This document shows positions 1-7,097 of a stretch of DNA of 34,007 bases, one piece after another; position 1 is the stretch's first letter, and the number at the start of each line of letters is the position of its first letter. Source of the stretch: Chloroflexota bacterium (GTDB lineage Bacteria > Chloroflexota > Chloroflexia > Chloroheliales > Chloroheliaceae). The notes beneath the pieces are model-generated. The model was not told the DNA's origin. It searched no databases and worked only from the letters and a program-made list of their open reading frames with translations. The translations under genes were made by a program, and so were the position numbers. The stretch spans positions 1 through 34,007 of the forward strand of contig CADDZM010000022.1 in assembly GCA_902812345.1 (NCBI GenBank). The letters are read 5' to 3'.

Positions 1-173
1 AATTTATGATTGTATTTCTCCTTAAAGATTTAGTGAGGGAAGTTTTTTTCCTTTCTTACATCTTATATACGAAGGAGGGTTACAATTTCAGCAAAAGTGA
101 GCCAGAACCACTTTTACACGTATCCTGCTACCATACCCCTTGACTTTTTAACTCATCGGTGTTCCATTGTGAG

Positions 174-187
174 ATATAATATTATAT
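174..187. promoter_or_regulatory. Perfect 14-bp AT palindrome upstream of padR, candidate operator
   Basis: The sequence ATATAATATTATAT reads the same on both strands and contains a TATAAT hexamer (175-180). It lies about 40 bases upstream of the preferred padR start. PadR-family repressors commonly bind short AT-rich dyads over their own promoter, so this is a reasonable autoregulatory site. A TTGACT hexamer at 140-145 is too far from TATAAT (29 bases) to form a normal promoter pair, so the exact promoter is unclear. Confidence 0.4.
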
Positions 188-225
188 TATATTATCGGGA
201 AGCGATATTGGAGAACGATAATAAT

Positions 226-561
226 ATGCTCCGTGACTTCTTTTTAGGTTTCATCAAAATCCATATCCTTCATCATGCGGCCCAGGAACCGGTGTACGGT
301 CTTGCCATGATTGAGGAGTTGGCACGCCACGGTTATGAGCTTAGCCCTGGCACGCTTTATCCGCTCCTGCATTCTCTGGAAACGCTGGGGTATCTGTCCC
401 ATATCAACCGCAAGGTAGGCGGTAAGGTGCGAAAGTATTACACGATTACCGAAGAAGGCGGCCGGGCGCTGGCGGAAGCAAAAGGGAAAATTCACGAACT
501 GGTCAACGAGGTATTTGAGAATGAAGAAGAAGCGCCCAAAAATAGTGAGGATAAATCGTGA
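226..561 (+). CDS. PadR-family transcriptional regulator
   Basis: A 111-residue winged-helix regulator. The N-terminal segment (MLRDFFLGFIKIHILHHA) and the stretch YGLAMIEEL...LSPGTLYPLLHSLETLGYL are typical of the PadR DNA-binding domain, followed by the wing (GKVRKYYTITEEG) and a short acidic C-terminal helix. The frame stays open upstream to about 85, but homology begins at this ATG, so the upstream part is treated as leader; TTG at 208 is an alternative start. The Shine-Dalgarno match is only moderate (GGAG at 210-213). The stop overlaps the chrA start as GTGA, which implies translational coupling. PadR proteins are mostly repressors, so the likely role, inferred from position, is to repress its own operon until chromate or a related signal is present. 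Confidence 0.88.
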   Translation: MLRDFFLGFIKIHILHHAAQEPVYGLAMIEELARHGYELSPGTLYPLLHSLETLGYLSHINRKVGGKVRKYYTITEEGGRALAEAKGKIHELVNEVFENEEEAPKNSEDKS

Positions 562-1778
562 TTGCTGAAAACCAGCCGGAAGTTTCGGAAAAAGGTTCAT
601 TCCTGGAAGTGCTGGCTGTATCCGGCCGCCTGGGTTTAACCTCTTTTGGCGGCCCGATTGCTCACCTGGGCTACTTTCGGGAAGAATATGTCAACCGGCG
701 CAAGTGGATAGACGCGCAGAGCTACGGTGACCTGGTGGGACTGTGTCAGTTCCTGCCGGGACCGGCCAGCAGCCAGGTGGGAATTGCGATAGGTATCAGC
801 CGGGCCGGGCTGTGGGGTGGGCTGGCTGCCTGGTTGGGGTTTACTTTGCCTTCGGCCATTATTTTGATCCTCTTTGCCTATGGCACCAGTTTCTTCGGGA
901 GCAGCACCTCCGATAGCGGGTGGCTGCACGGCCTTAAAGTGGTGGCGGTAGCCGTAGTGGCCCAGGCGGTGTGGAGCATGGCCCGGAATTTCTGCCCGGA
1001 CCGCCCCCGCGCGACGCTCGCCATTGTCGCCGCCATTATTACTCTGGCCTGGCCGTTGGGTTTTGTGCAAATCCTGATTATTGTGGGTGCGGGTATTATC
1101 GGCTGGCAGTTTTTACCGGTTACAATTCCCGAAAACCAGGCCAGGTTACATTTTGGGGTTTCTCGCCGGTTGGCCATCGGCTGTTTGATTGTTTTTTTCT
1201 TATTATTGGTGGCGCTGCCGGTGCTGCGTTCGCTGACGCAGAGCCAACCGGTGGCGGTAGTGGACAGTTTTTACCGTTCGGGTGCGCTGGTATTCGGCGG
1301 AGGCCACGTGGTGCTGCCGCTCTTGCAAGCCGAAGTGGTACCGCCGGGGTGGGTCACGAACGAGCAATTTATTTCCGGGTATGGGGCGGCGCAAGCGGTT
1401 CCGGGGCCGCTATTTACCTTCTCGGCTTTTCTGGGAACGGCCAGCAAAATTCCACCTAACGGTTGGGTAGGCGGGCTACTGGCCCTGGTGTCAATCTTTT
1501 TGCCGGCCTTCCTGCTGATCATTGGAGCCTTGCCCTTCTGGGATACTTTCCGTAAACGTCAGGATTTTCAGGCGGCTTTGCGGGGCGTCAATGCGGCGGT
1601 GGTCGGTATACTCCTGGCTGCTCTCTACCAACCGGTTTGGACAAGCGCGGTTAACGGCCCCAAAGATTTTATCCTTGTCATTGCCGATTTCGGGCTGCTG
1701 GTGCTGGGGAAGTGGCCGCCCTGGGTGGTAGTGGTTTTCTCCGCCGTCGCGGCGGCTGTCCTGGGATTTTTTGGCTAA
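558..1778 (+). CDS. chrA: Chromate transporter, ChrA (CHR) family, two-domain form
   Basis: A 406-residue integral membrane protein with two homologous CHR halves. The N-terminal half carries SFGGPIAHLGYFREEYV and FLPGPASSQVGIAIG. The C-terminal half (from about residue 230) repeats the pattern as VFGGGHVVLPLLQAEVV and AAQAVPGPLFTFSAFLG. Several long hydrophobic segments are visible in each half. ChrA proteins export chromate from the cytoplasm, giving chromate resistance; some bidomain members have been linked to other oxyanions. The GTG start overlaps the padR stop by four bases, so the two genes form one operon. Length is normal for bidomain ChrA. No chrB-like regulator is present; PadR takes that place. 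Confidence 0.92.
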   Translation: MIAENQPEVSEKGSFLEVLAVSGRLGLTSFGGPIAHLGYFREEYVNRRKWIDAQSYGDLVGLCQFLPGPASSQVGIAIGISRAGLWGGLAAWLGFTLPSAIILILFAYGTSFFGSSTSDSGWLHGLKVVAVAVVAQAVWSMARNFCPDRPRATLAIVAAIITLAWPLGFVQILIIVGAGIIGWQFLPVTIPENQARLHFGVSRRLAIGCLIVFFLLLVALPVLRSLTQSQPVAVVDSFYRSGALVFGGGHVVLPLLQAEVVPPGWVTNEQFISGYGAAQAVPGPLFTFSAFLGTASKIPPNGWVGGLLALVSIFLPAFLLIIGALPFWDTFRKRQDFQAALRGVNAAVVGILLAALYQPVWTSAVNGPKDFILVIADFGLLVLGKWPPWVVVVFSAVAAAVLGFFG

Positions 1779-1824
1779 TTTGGTGTCACACAAACGTATA
1801 GAAAGCTTCCCTCACCGAACCTGC

Positions 1825-2565
1825 TCAACCGGTTATTAGCAAAGTAAGTCCTGAGATTATTAAGACAAGTTCAATCAGCACAATAAAAACCCGTTTAGGC
1901 AAGCGTTCCAGGATTCGTTTCCCGGTAAAAGACCCGGCCAGCATAATGGGACCAAGGGCCAGACCGGTTACTAAAGCAGCGCTGGTTAAGGCAGCCGCGC
2001 CTCCATAGGCAAACAGCTTGGTCACATGCATTACAACGGTTGACATCGCTTCGGTGCCGATATAAGCTCCCCTTACCAGGCCGTAAGCCAGAAAAAAGGG
2101 AGCCAGGATTGGACCGACACTACCCACCAGCGCCGACAGGAAACTAAAACCGGCTCCGATAAAGGTGAAGCTTCTCATGGTAGGGTGAAAAATTGGCTTT
2201 TTGCGGAGATGCCGCCAGACCACCATTAACAGCAAAAAGATGCCCACAAAACGGGTCAGGAGGACCAGTGGAGCCTGGGTAAATAAGAGGCCGCCCAGCA
2301 GGGCCAGGGGAACCGCCCCTAAACTGAACCAGCCGATCAGGGGCCAGACCACCTCTTTTCGGTTAAACCAGACCCGGCTGGCGTTGCCAATTAGCTGGGC
2401 CACGGTGAGAATGGGGATAGCATCGCGGACCCCGAAAACCGCGACCAGGACCGGTAAAAGAATGGCCGCCCCACCAAACCCGGTGACACCGGCCACGGTT
2501 GAAGCAGCAAAGGCGGTAATGACCAGCACCACTAACGGGACTACTCCAATCGAAAATATATCCAA
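1825..2565 (-). CDS. TauE/SafE-family (sulfite exporter type) membrane permease
   Basis: A 246-residue polytopic membrane protein. The N-terminal repeat GVTGFGGAAILLPVLVAVFGV and the later half-repeat around FLSALVGSVGPILAPFFLAYGLV match the glycine-rich signature of the TauE/SafE (former DUF81) family. About seven to eight hydrophobic segments can be counted. Members are linked to export of sulfite, sulfoacetate or other organosulfur anions; the substrate here is not visible in the sequence. The start is TTG, preceded by AAAGG at a suitable distance. The gene converges on chrA with only 46 bases between the stops and no clear hairpin terminator. Confidence 0.85.
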   Translation of the reverse strand: MDIFSIGVVPLVVLVITAFAASTVAGVTGFGGAAILLPVLVAVFGVRDAIPILTVAQLIGNASRVWFNRKEVVWPLIGWFSLGAVPLALLGGLLFTQAPLVLLTRFVGIFLLLMVVWRHLRKKPIFHPTMRSFTFIGAGFSFLSALVGSVGPILAPFFLAYGLVRGAYIGTEAMSTVVMHVTKLFAYGGAAALTSAALVTGLALGPIMLAGSFTGKRILERLPKRVFIVLIELVLIISGLTLLITG

Positions 2566-2738
2566 CCCCTAAACCTTTGCCGTTTCTTTCTTTTCTAGTT
2601 TGCTCTCTATTTTCTTTAACTTTGCGCCAACCTCACCCCAGCCCTGGCCTACCTTAAGATGAAGATGTAGAAGATGTAGATGAAGATGGAAGTTCCCCAA
2701 CATGTTATAGCGCTTCCCAACCAGGGGCCAATCATCAG

Positions 2739-2850
2739 TACAACTGCTCACAAGTTCGTAGCAGGTTATTGAGTCCAGTTTGGGCTTAGAATTGCTTAGT
2801 GCTTAATCAAAAGTCCATTTCTACCCACTGCATATTTATGAGCAGTTGTA
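2739..2850. mobile_element. MITE-like 112-bp element with 12-bp inverted ends and 5-bp target duplication
   Basis: The left end TACAACTGCTCA (2739-2750) is the exact reverse complement of the right end TGAGCAGTTGTA (2839-2850). Immediately outside both ends is the same pentamer ATCAG (2734-2738 and 2851-2855), as expected for a target-site duplication. The five bases inside each inverted end are also partly complementary. The interior is AT-rich and has no reading frame of note. Size, perfect terminal repeats and exactly abutting direct repeats fit a non-autonomous miniature element. No transposase with matching ends is in the window, so the mobilising family is unknown. Confidence 0.6.
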
Positions 2851-2971
2851 ATCAGGGGTGAAAGTAGCCTGAGTTATATTTCTTCCCTTAAACCGGCCAG
2901 GTTTTGGGCGAAAAAGCCGGTTGTTAAACAGCAGGCTCAAACGATTAAAGCAGCCAGTCCCAGCATTCCCT

Positions 2972-4033
2972 TCAGGTCAGGTGGGTGTGCCGGTGGTGGA
3001 GATCGGGATAATGCTCGTGGTTATGGGTCAGGGCCTGGTGTTTGTGAGGGTGGCTATGCGGCTCGGGGCCTTGCCAGGGAAAATCTTGGTTATGCTGATG
3101 GTGTTCGTCGTGGACGTGTTCGTGTTCGTGAATTAGCGGTTCGTGCTTATGTGAATGTTCGTGGTGTTCGGTGAGATGCAGCCAGAGGCCCAGCGCCATC
3201 AATCCCCCCGCCACCCAAAATAAAAGTGTGGCTTGTTCCGATAACAGCACAAGGGCCACTACTGCCCCCACGAAAGGCGCAGTCGAGAAATATGCGCCGG
3301 TGCGGGCCGTACCGAGGTGGCGAAGGGCTAACACGAATAATACCAGGCTGATGCCATAACCCACCAGCCCTACTGCCCCCGCCTTTAGGATGGTGCCCGG
3401 TGCCGGAAAAGTGACGCCATTTGCGAGCGCGATAGTTAAATTAACCGCCCCGGCTACCACCCCTTTGATAGCCGCGATTTGCACAGGGTCACTCGCGGAA
3501 ACCTTACGTGTAAGGTTGTTATCGATGGCCCAGCCAAGGCAGGCCCCGGCCACCAAAAGTCCACCCCAGGGAATGCCGACCATGCTTTCTTGCCAGGAAA
3601 GGAGCGCCCCTGCCGCGATGATACTGAGCATCCCCAGGAAAATGCGCTGGTCAAAGTTTTCCTTGAAAACAAACCAGGCCAGTAACGCGGTTAAGACCCC
3701 CTCCAGATTTAACAGTAACGAGGCACTGGACGCGGGAATAAGGGTCAGGCCAAACATCAGCAGCACCGGAGCAACCACGCCACCGGCCGCCACGGCCCCG
3801 GCCAGCCAGGGTATATCCGGGGCCGTTAAACGGCTTTCGGTGGTTCCCCGCCCAATCAACCTGCGTACCAGGATCCAGGCCGATAAACCAAGCCCGGAGC
3901 CACCATACAGCAAAGCGGCAAGCATCAAGGGTTGAATATCACCTACCAGGGATTTCGTGAATGGCGTGCTTGCCCCGAATAGGAGGGCCGCTAGCAGGGC
4001 AAACACCACCCCTTTGCGTAATAACGTTTTCAT
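2972..4033 (-). CDS. EamA/DMT-family exporter with histidine-rich C-terminal tail
   Basis: A 353-residue protein with about ten hydrophobic helices in two EamA repeats, for example LLAALLFGASTPFTKSLVG near the N-terminus and LVLFVALRH-type segments further on. After the last helix (about residue 285) comes a hydrophilic tail of roughly 70 residues with 24 histidines (motifs such as HEHEHVHDEHHQH and HSHPHKH). Such tails usually bind divalent metal ions, so a metal-linked export role is possible; EamA proteins otherwise export small metabolites. The ATG at 4033 is chosen because it follows CAGGGTAAAC and opens directly with the first membrane helix. An upstream in-frame start would add 14 residues. 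From memory, similar His-rich EamA proteins occur in other phyla, so the tail is probably a subfamily trait rather than slippage. Confidence 0.86.
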   Translation of the reverse strand: MKTLLRKGVVFALLAALLFGASTPFTKSLVGDIQPLMLAALLYGGSGLGLSAWILVRRLIGRGTTESRLTAPDIPWLAGAVAAGGVVAPVLLMFGLTLIPASSASLLLNLEGVLTALLAWFVFKENFDQRIFLGMLSIIAAGALLSWQESMVGIPWGGLLVAGACLGWAIDNNLTRKVSASDPVQIAAIKGVVAGAVNLTIALANGVTFPAPGTILKAGAVGLVGYGISLVLFVLALRHLGTARTGAYFSTAPFVGAVVALVLLSEQATLLFWVAGGLMALGLWLHLTEHHEHSHKHEPLIHEHEHVHDEHHQHNQDFPWQGPEPHSHPHKHQALTHNHEHYPDLHHRHTHLT

Positions 4034-4048
4034 GTTTACCCTGTTCCG

Positions 4049-4054
4049 ATTATA
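4049..4054 (-). promoter_or_regulatory. Possible -10 element of the EamA gene
   Basis: On the minus strand TATAAT lies 15 bases before the chosen ATG. The matching -35 is weak (TTTGGG, 16-base spacer). A transcript would have a very short leader that still includes the AGGG ribosome site. Confidence 0.35.
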
Positions 4055-4206
4055 TCTATCAAACAATAAGCCCAAACTAAAGTAAGTTGCTTCTTTTGCC
4101 GAATTACGCCCCGGTACCCCGGTGGAGTAATTTAACCTTCTTTCTTTCTATCTAAACTGAAGATAGCCAGTAAGAAGATGCCGGTCAATCCTTATCAGAT
4201 GAGTTT

Positions 4207-4247
4207 GGGGGGGTTGCATAACCCGCCGAAATGGTGCACTACCCCTA
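4207..4247. repeat. Possible remnant of a Tn3-type terminal inverted repeat
   Basis: A run of seven G (4207-4213) opens a roughly 38-base segment that points inward toward the resolvase gene. Tn3-family ends are about 38 bp long and start with GGGG. The segment lies 72 bases beyond the resolvase stop, where a left end would be expected. I could not find the complementary right end before the acyl-CoA carboxylase genes, so this is a weak call. Confidence 0.25.
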
Positions 4248-4318
4248 GACCAAACCAGCCGAGTAGGAGTACCGAGTAATAAAAGAGGTTTGCCCTGTAC
4301 GCCCTCACTGGACCGGAT

Positions 4319-4870
4319 TTATTTAGCTCCATCATTCAAATAGCGGTAGACGGTCGCTTTTGAGACGCCGTATTGTTTAGTCAAGGAACGAATAGTGGTC
4401 CCTTGTTGCCGGGTGGCTTGAAGCTGCACTATCTGCGGCGGCGTCAGGGTCTTGTGGCGGCCAAAAGGTATCCCACGGGCTTTGGCCTTTTCAATTCCAT
4501 CCATTTGCCGTTCCGAGCGGATTTCGGTTTCAAACTGGGCAATCGCACCCAGCATATTAAATAGTAAGCGACCCGTGGCATCAGTCGTACTAATTTGCTG
4601 ATCCAACACCTGCAAATCAACCCGTTTGCGTTTGAGTTCCTCCGCAATCTGGCACAGGTGCAGCGTGGAGCGGGCCAGCCGGTCCAGGCGAGTGACCACC
4701 AAAATATCGCCTTCCTGTACATATTCCAGGCAGGCCTTCAATCGGGGTCGTTTGTCGGATGTGCCGCTGCGCTTCTCCTCAAAAAGCTTATCGCAGTGCT
4801 TGAGTTTGTCTTGTTGGATCTCTAAACTTTGCCCTACCGAACTGACCCTGGCATAACCAATTAACGCCAT
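4319..4870 (-). CDS. tnpR: Tn3-type serine recombinase (resolvase/invertase)
   Basis: A 183-residue protein, the usual size of small serine resolvases. The catalytic domain begins IGYARVSSVGQSLEIQQ, with the nucleophilic serine in the YARVSS motif at about residue 10. It continues with the arginine-bearing LVVTRLDRLARS and the long E helix region (LLFNMLGAIAQFETEIRSER). The C-terminal helix-turn-helix (about 140-183) includes TIRSLTKQYGVSKATVYRYLN. The ATG at 4870 follows GAGG at seven bases and matches the family N-terminus; an upstream in-frame start would add 12 residues. The gene appears intact. Upstream lies a set of inverted repeats overlapping its promoter, as in Tn3 res sites, but no transposase gene survives. 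Confidence 0.9.
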   Translation of the reverse strand: MALIGYARVSSVGQSLEIQQDKLKHCDKLFEEKRSGTSDKRPRLKACLEYVQEGDILVVTRLDRLARSTLHLCQIAEELKRKRVDLQVLDQQISTTDATGRLLFNMLGAIAQFETEIRSERQMDGIEKAKARGIPFGRHKTLTPPQIVQLQATRQQGTTIRSLTKQYGVSKATVYRYLNDGAK

Positions 4871-4898
4871 AAGCTGCCTCTGTTCCTGTCTATGTTGT

Positions 4899-4985
4899 TG
4901 TCTCAAAAGATTTTAGATGTTATGGTAAAGCCATTATGAGACATCTTTTGAGACCCGTCAAGGATAGGCTCTCATAAGGTATACT
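4899..4985. promoter_or_regulatory. res-like repeat cluster with the resolvase promoter
   Basis: On the minus strand TTGACG (4956-4961) and CATAAT (4933-4938) are 17 bases apart and drive the resolvase gene. Over them lie repeated half-sites of the form GTCTCA(A/T)AA: GTCTCAAAAGAT at 4900-4911, its exact 12-bp inverse ATCTTTTGAGAC at 4943-4954, TGAGACA ending at 4943 opposite TGTCTCA at 4899, and TCTCATAA at 4970-4977. TATACT at 4980-4985 could serve the divergent direction. Known Tn3 res regions lie between divergent tnpR and tnpA and double as operators. The spacing does not reproduce the classical three-subsite layout exactly. Confidence 0.55.
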
Positions 4986-5022
4986 TTTTGGGACAGTGCG
5001 GTTAAGGTGAGGAAGAGGATGT

Positions 5023-5094
5023 ATGATGATCAGTCCAGATGCCACTAAACTTCCCAAACGACTGCACATTCTTAACGATAAGAAGCTGTTTTAA
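5023..5094 (+). pseudogene. Possible truncated 5' end of a Tn3-type transposase gene
   Basis: Two ATG codons follow GAGGAAGAGGA, a good ribosome site, and open a 23-codon frame ending in LPKRLHILNDKKLF and TAA. This resembles, from memory, the N-terminus of some Tn3/DUF4158 transposases (a KRL-ILND segment), but the match is short. It is divergent from the resolvase with the res-like region between, which is the standard Tn3 arrangement. The DNA after the stop reads in another frame as protein-like pieces (LPRFKTNSKAQVFLFEQAIF, then HSEEWVFYLRGVQ) broken by stops, as in a decayed gene. It could also be a chance small ORF. Confidence 0.3.
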
Positions 5095-5436
5095 AAGCGA
5101 CCCAAGCTGAAAATTTTTTGCCTCGTTTTAAAACAAACTCTAAGGCGCAGGTTTTCCTCTTTGAGCAAGCTATTTTCAGATAAGGCTTTCTCAAGCAGAT
5201 TGATCAAAACCACAAACGGCACTCGGAGGAGTGGGTTTTCTATTTGAGAGGGGTCCAGTTCATCTAACATTCAAGCATTATATACGATGTTGCGGCTTTG
5301 GGATAGCCCCGACTTTTTGAGAGGATACCGCAATTGTTTGCCCGGCAAATTTGCTTGTGGTAAACTTCACATATCTAAATAAGCTCTTCTGGGACGGTAT
5401 TTAACACGCTACCAGCTAATTGAAGGTGAATAAGCT
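5095..5436. other. Gene-poor spacer, probably decayed coding DNA plus carboxylase leader
   Basis: No intact gene is seen. The first two thirds give short protein-like fragments interrupted by stops, consistent with a decayed gene from the Tn3-like element. The last part leads to the carboxyltransferase start, which is preceded by GAAGGTGA at about seven bases. TTGTGG followed after 15 bases by TAAATA is only a weak promoter candidate. Confidence 0.4.
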
Positions 5437-7068
5437 ATGTCAACGGAGAACACTAGCAGTCCAGACCAGGTCATTCAATCACAGGCCGGGTCTTATGGTG
5501 ATGCTTCCGGCCCGGCGGTTACAAGCGAGACGAGGGTCGAGCAGTTGCGCCGGATGCGCCAGCAGGCCCAGCTTGGCGGCGGCCAGAAACGGATTGACTC
5601 ACAACACGCCAAAGGCAAGCTGACCGCCCGCGAGCGCATTGAGATTCTGCTGGATGAAAATTCCTTCGTGGAACTGGACGCTTTTGTGACCCACCGCAGC
5701 ACCGATTTCGGCCTGGGGGAACACAAATACCTGGGCGACGGTGTCGTGACCGGGTACGGCAAGATTGACGGCCGCCTGGTCTTTGTCTTTTCGCAGGATT
5801 TTACGGTCTTCGGCGGCTCCCTCTCGGAGACCCATGCCGAAAAAATCGTTAAGGTTATGGACCTGGCGATGAAGAACGGCGCGCCCGTCTTTGGAATCAA
5901 CGATAGCGGCGGCGCGCGTATCCAGGAGGGTGTCCTTTCCCTCGGTGGTTACGCCGACATTTTCCTTAAAAACGTCCTGGCAAGCGGTGTCGTTCCCCAG
6001 ATTTCGGCGGTGCTTGGCCCCTGCGCGGGCGGCGCGGTCTACTCCCCGGCCATGACCGACTTTATCCTCATGGTTAAAGATACCTCGCATATGTTCGTGA
6101 CCGGGCCAAACGTGGTCAAGACCGTTACCCACGAAGACGTTAGTTTTGAAGACCTGGGCGGGGCTATGATTCATAACAGCACCAGCGGTGTCGCTCATTT
6201 CGCGGCGGAGAATGAAGAACAATGCCTTCTGACCGCCCGCCAGCTTTTTAGCTACATGCCCTCAAATAACCTGGATGACCCGCCTTTCCTGCCAACTCAA
6301 GACCCGCCAACCCGCCGGGACGAAGAACTTAACTCGATTATCCCGGCCCAGCCGACCAAAAGCTACCATATGCGCGAAGTCATTCACCGCATCGTGGACG
6401 ACGGCCAGTTTTTGGAGGTGCAGGAGCATTTCGCCGGGAACATTATCATCGGGTTCGCCCGGCTTGGTGGCCGCAGCATCGGCATTGTGGCCCAGAACCC
6501 GGCCGTCCTCGCCGGAGTACTCGATATCAACAGCGCCGACAAAGGGGCGCGTTTCGTGCGGTTCTGCGACTGTTTTAATATTCCGATTGTAACGCTGGTG
6601 GACGTACCGGGCTTTTTGCCAGGCGTTTCGCAGGAACACGGCGGCATTATCCGGCACGGAGCCAAGCTTCTTTACGCTTACTGTGAGGCGACCGTCCCGA
6701 AAGTGACCGTGATTACCCGCAAGGCTTACGGCGGCGCTTATGACGTGATGAGCAGCAAGCACGTCCGAGGCGACATTAACTTTGCCTGGCCGACCGCCGA
6801 AATCGCCGTGATGGGCGTAGATGGCGCGGTCAACATTATTTTCAAAGACCAGATTGATAAAAGCGACGACCCGGAAGCCACCCGTAAACGCCTGGTAGCC
6901 GAGTATACCGAGAAATTCGCCAATCCCTACGTGGCGGCGGCCCGCGGCTTTATTGACGACATTATCGAGCCGAAAGAGACCCGACCCCGCCTGATTTCAG
7001 CCCTCGAAATGCTCAAAAACAAGCGCGACACCAATCCGCCCAAAAAGCACGGCAATATTCCGCTTTAA
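5437..7068 (+). CDS. Acyl-CoA carboxylase, carboxyltransferase (beta) subunit
   Basis: A 543-residue protein of the propionyl/acetyl-CoA carboxylase beta family, of usual length (about 510-540). After a variable N-terminus come the two crotonase-fold halves: [22 protein letters not shown], the acyl-CoA site motif [17 protein letters not shown] and [16 protein letters not shown] in the first half, and [20 protein letters not shown] plus [11 protein letters not shown] in the second. It transfers the carboxyl group from carboxybiotin to an acyl-CoA such as acetyl- or propionyl-CoA in the cytoplasm. A biotin carboxylase and a biotin carrier follow at 29 and 42 bases, so the three encode one multisubunit enzyme. 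Whether it feeds malonyl-CoA (fatty acids) or methylmalonyl-CoA (propionate handling) cannot be settled from sequence alone. Confidence 0.94.
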   Translation: MSTENTSSPDQVIQSQAGSYGDASGPAVTSETRVEQLRRMRQQAQLGGGQKRIDSQHAKGKLTARERIEILLDENSFVELDAFVTHRSTDFGLGEHKYLGDGVVTGYGKIDGRLVFVFSQDFTVFGGSLSETHAEKIVKVMDLAMKNGAPVFGINDSGGARIQEGVLSLGGYADIFLKNVLASGVVPQISAVLGPCAGGAVYSPAMTDFILMVKDTSHMFVTGPNVVKTVTHEDVSFEDLGGAMIHNSTSGVAHFAAENEEQCLLTARQLFSYMPSNNLDDPPFLPTQDPPTRRDEELNSIIPAQPTKSYHMREVIHRIVDDGQFLEVQEHFAGNIIIGFARLGGRSIGIVAQNPAVLAGVLDINSADKGARFVRFCDCFNIPIVTLVDVPGFLPGVSQEHGGIIRHGAKLLYAYCEATVPKVTVITRKAYGGAYDVMSSKHVRGDINFAWPTAEIAVMGVDGAVNIIFKDQIDKSDDPEATRKRLVAEYTEKFANPYVAAARGFIDDIIEPKETRPRLISALEMLKNKRDTNPPKKHGNIPL

Positions 7069-7097
7069 TTGCCAGAAATTGCCGGAGGATTTTTTAA

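Noticed and set aside
97-225. 43-residue N-terminal extension of the PadR protein from a GTG start
   Set aside because: PadR homology begins at the ATG at 226, and the upstream DNA includes the AT palindrome and looks like a control region.
2569-2751. 60-residue minus-strand ORF just upstream of the TauE gene
   Set aside because: It is low in complexity (HLHLHLLHLHL from an AGATGTAGA-type repeat), has no family resemblance and overlaps the left end of the MITE-like element.
2891-2935. AACCGGC/GCCGGTT dyad downstream of the EamA gene as terminator
   Set aside because: The loop is about 20 bases and there is no T run on the minus strand after it.
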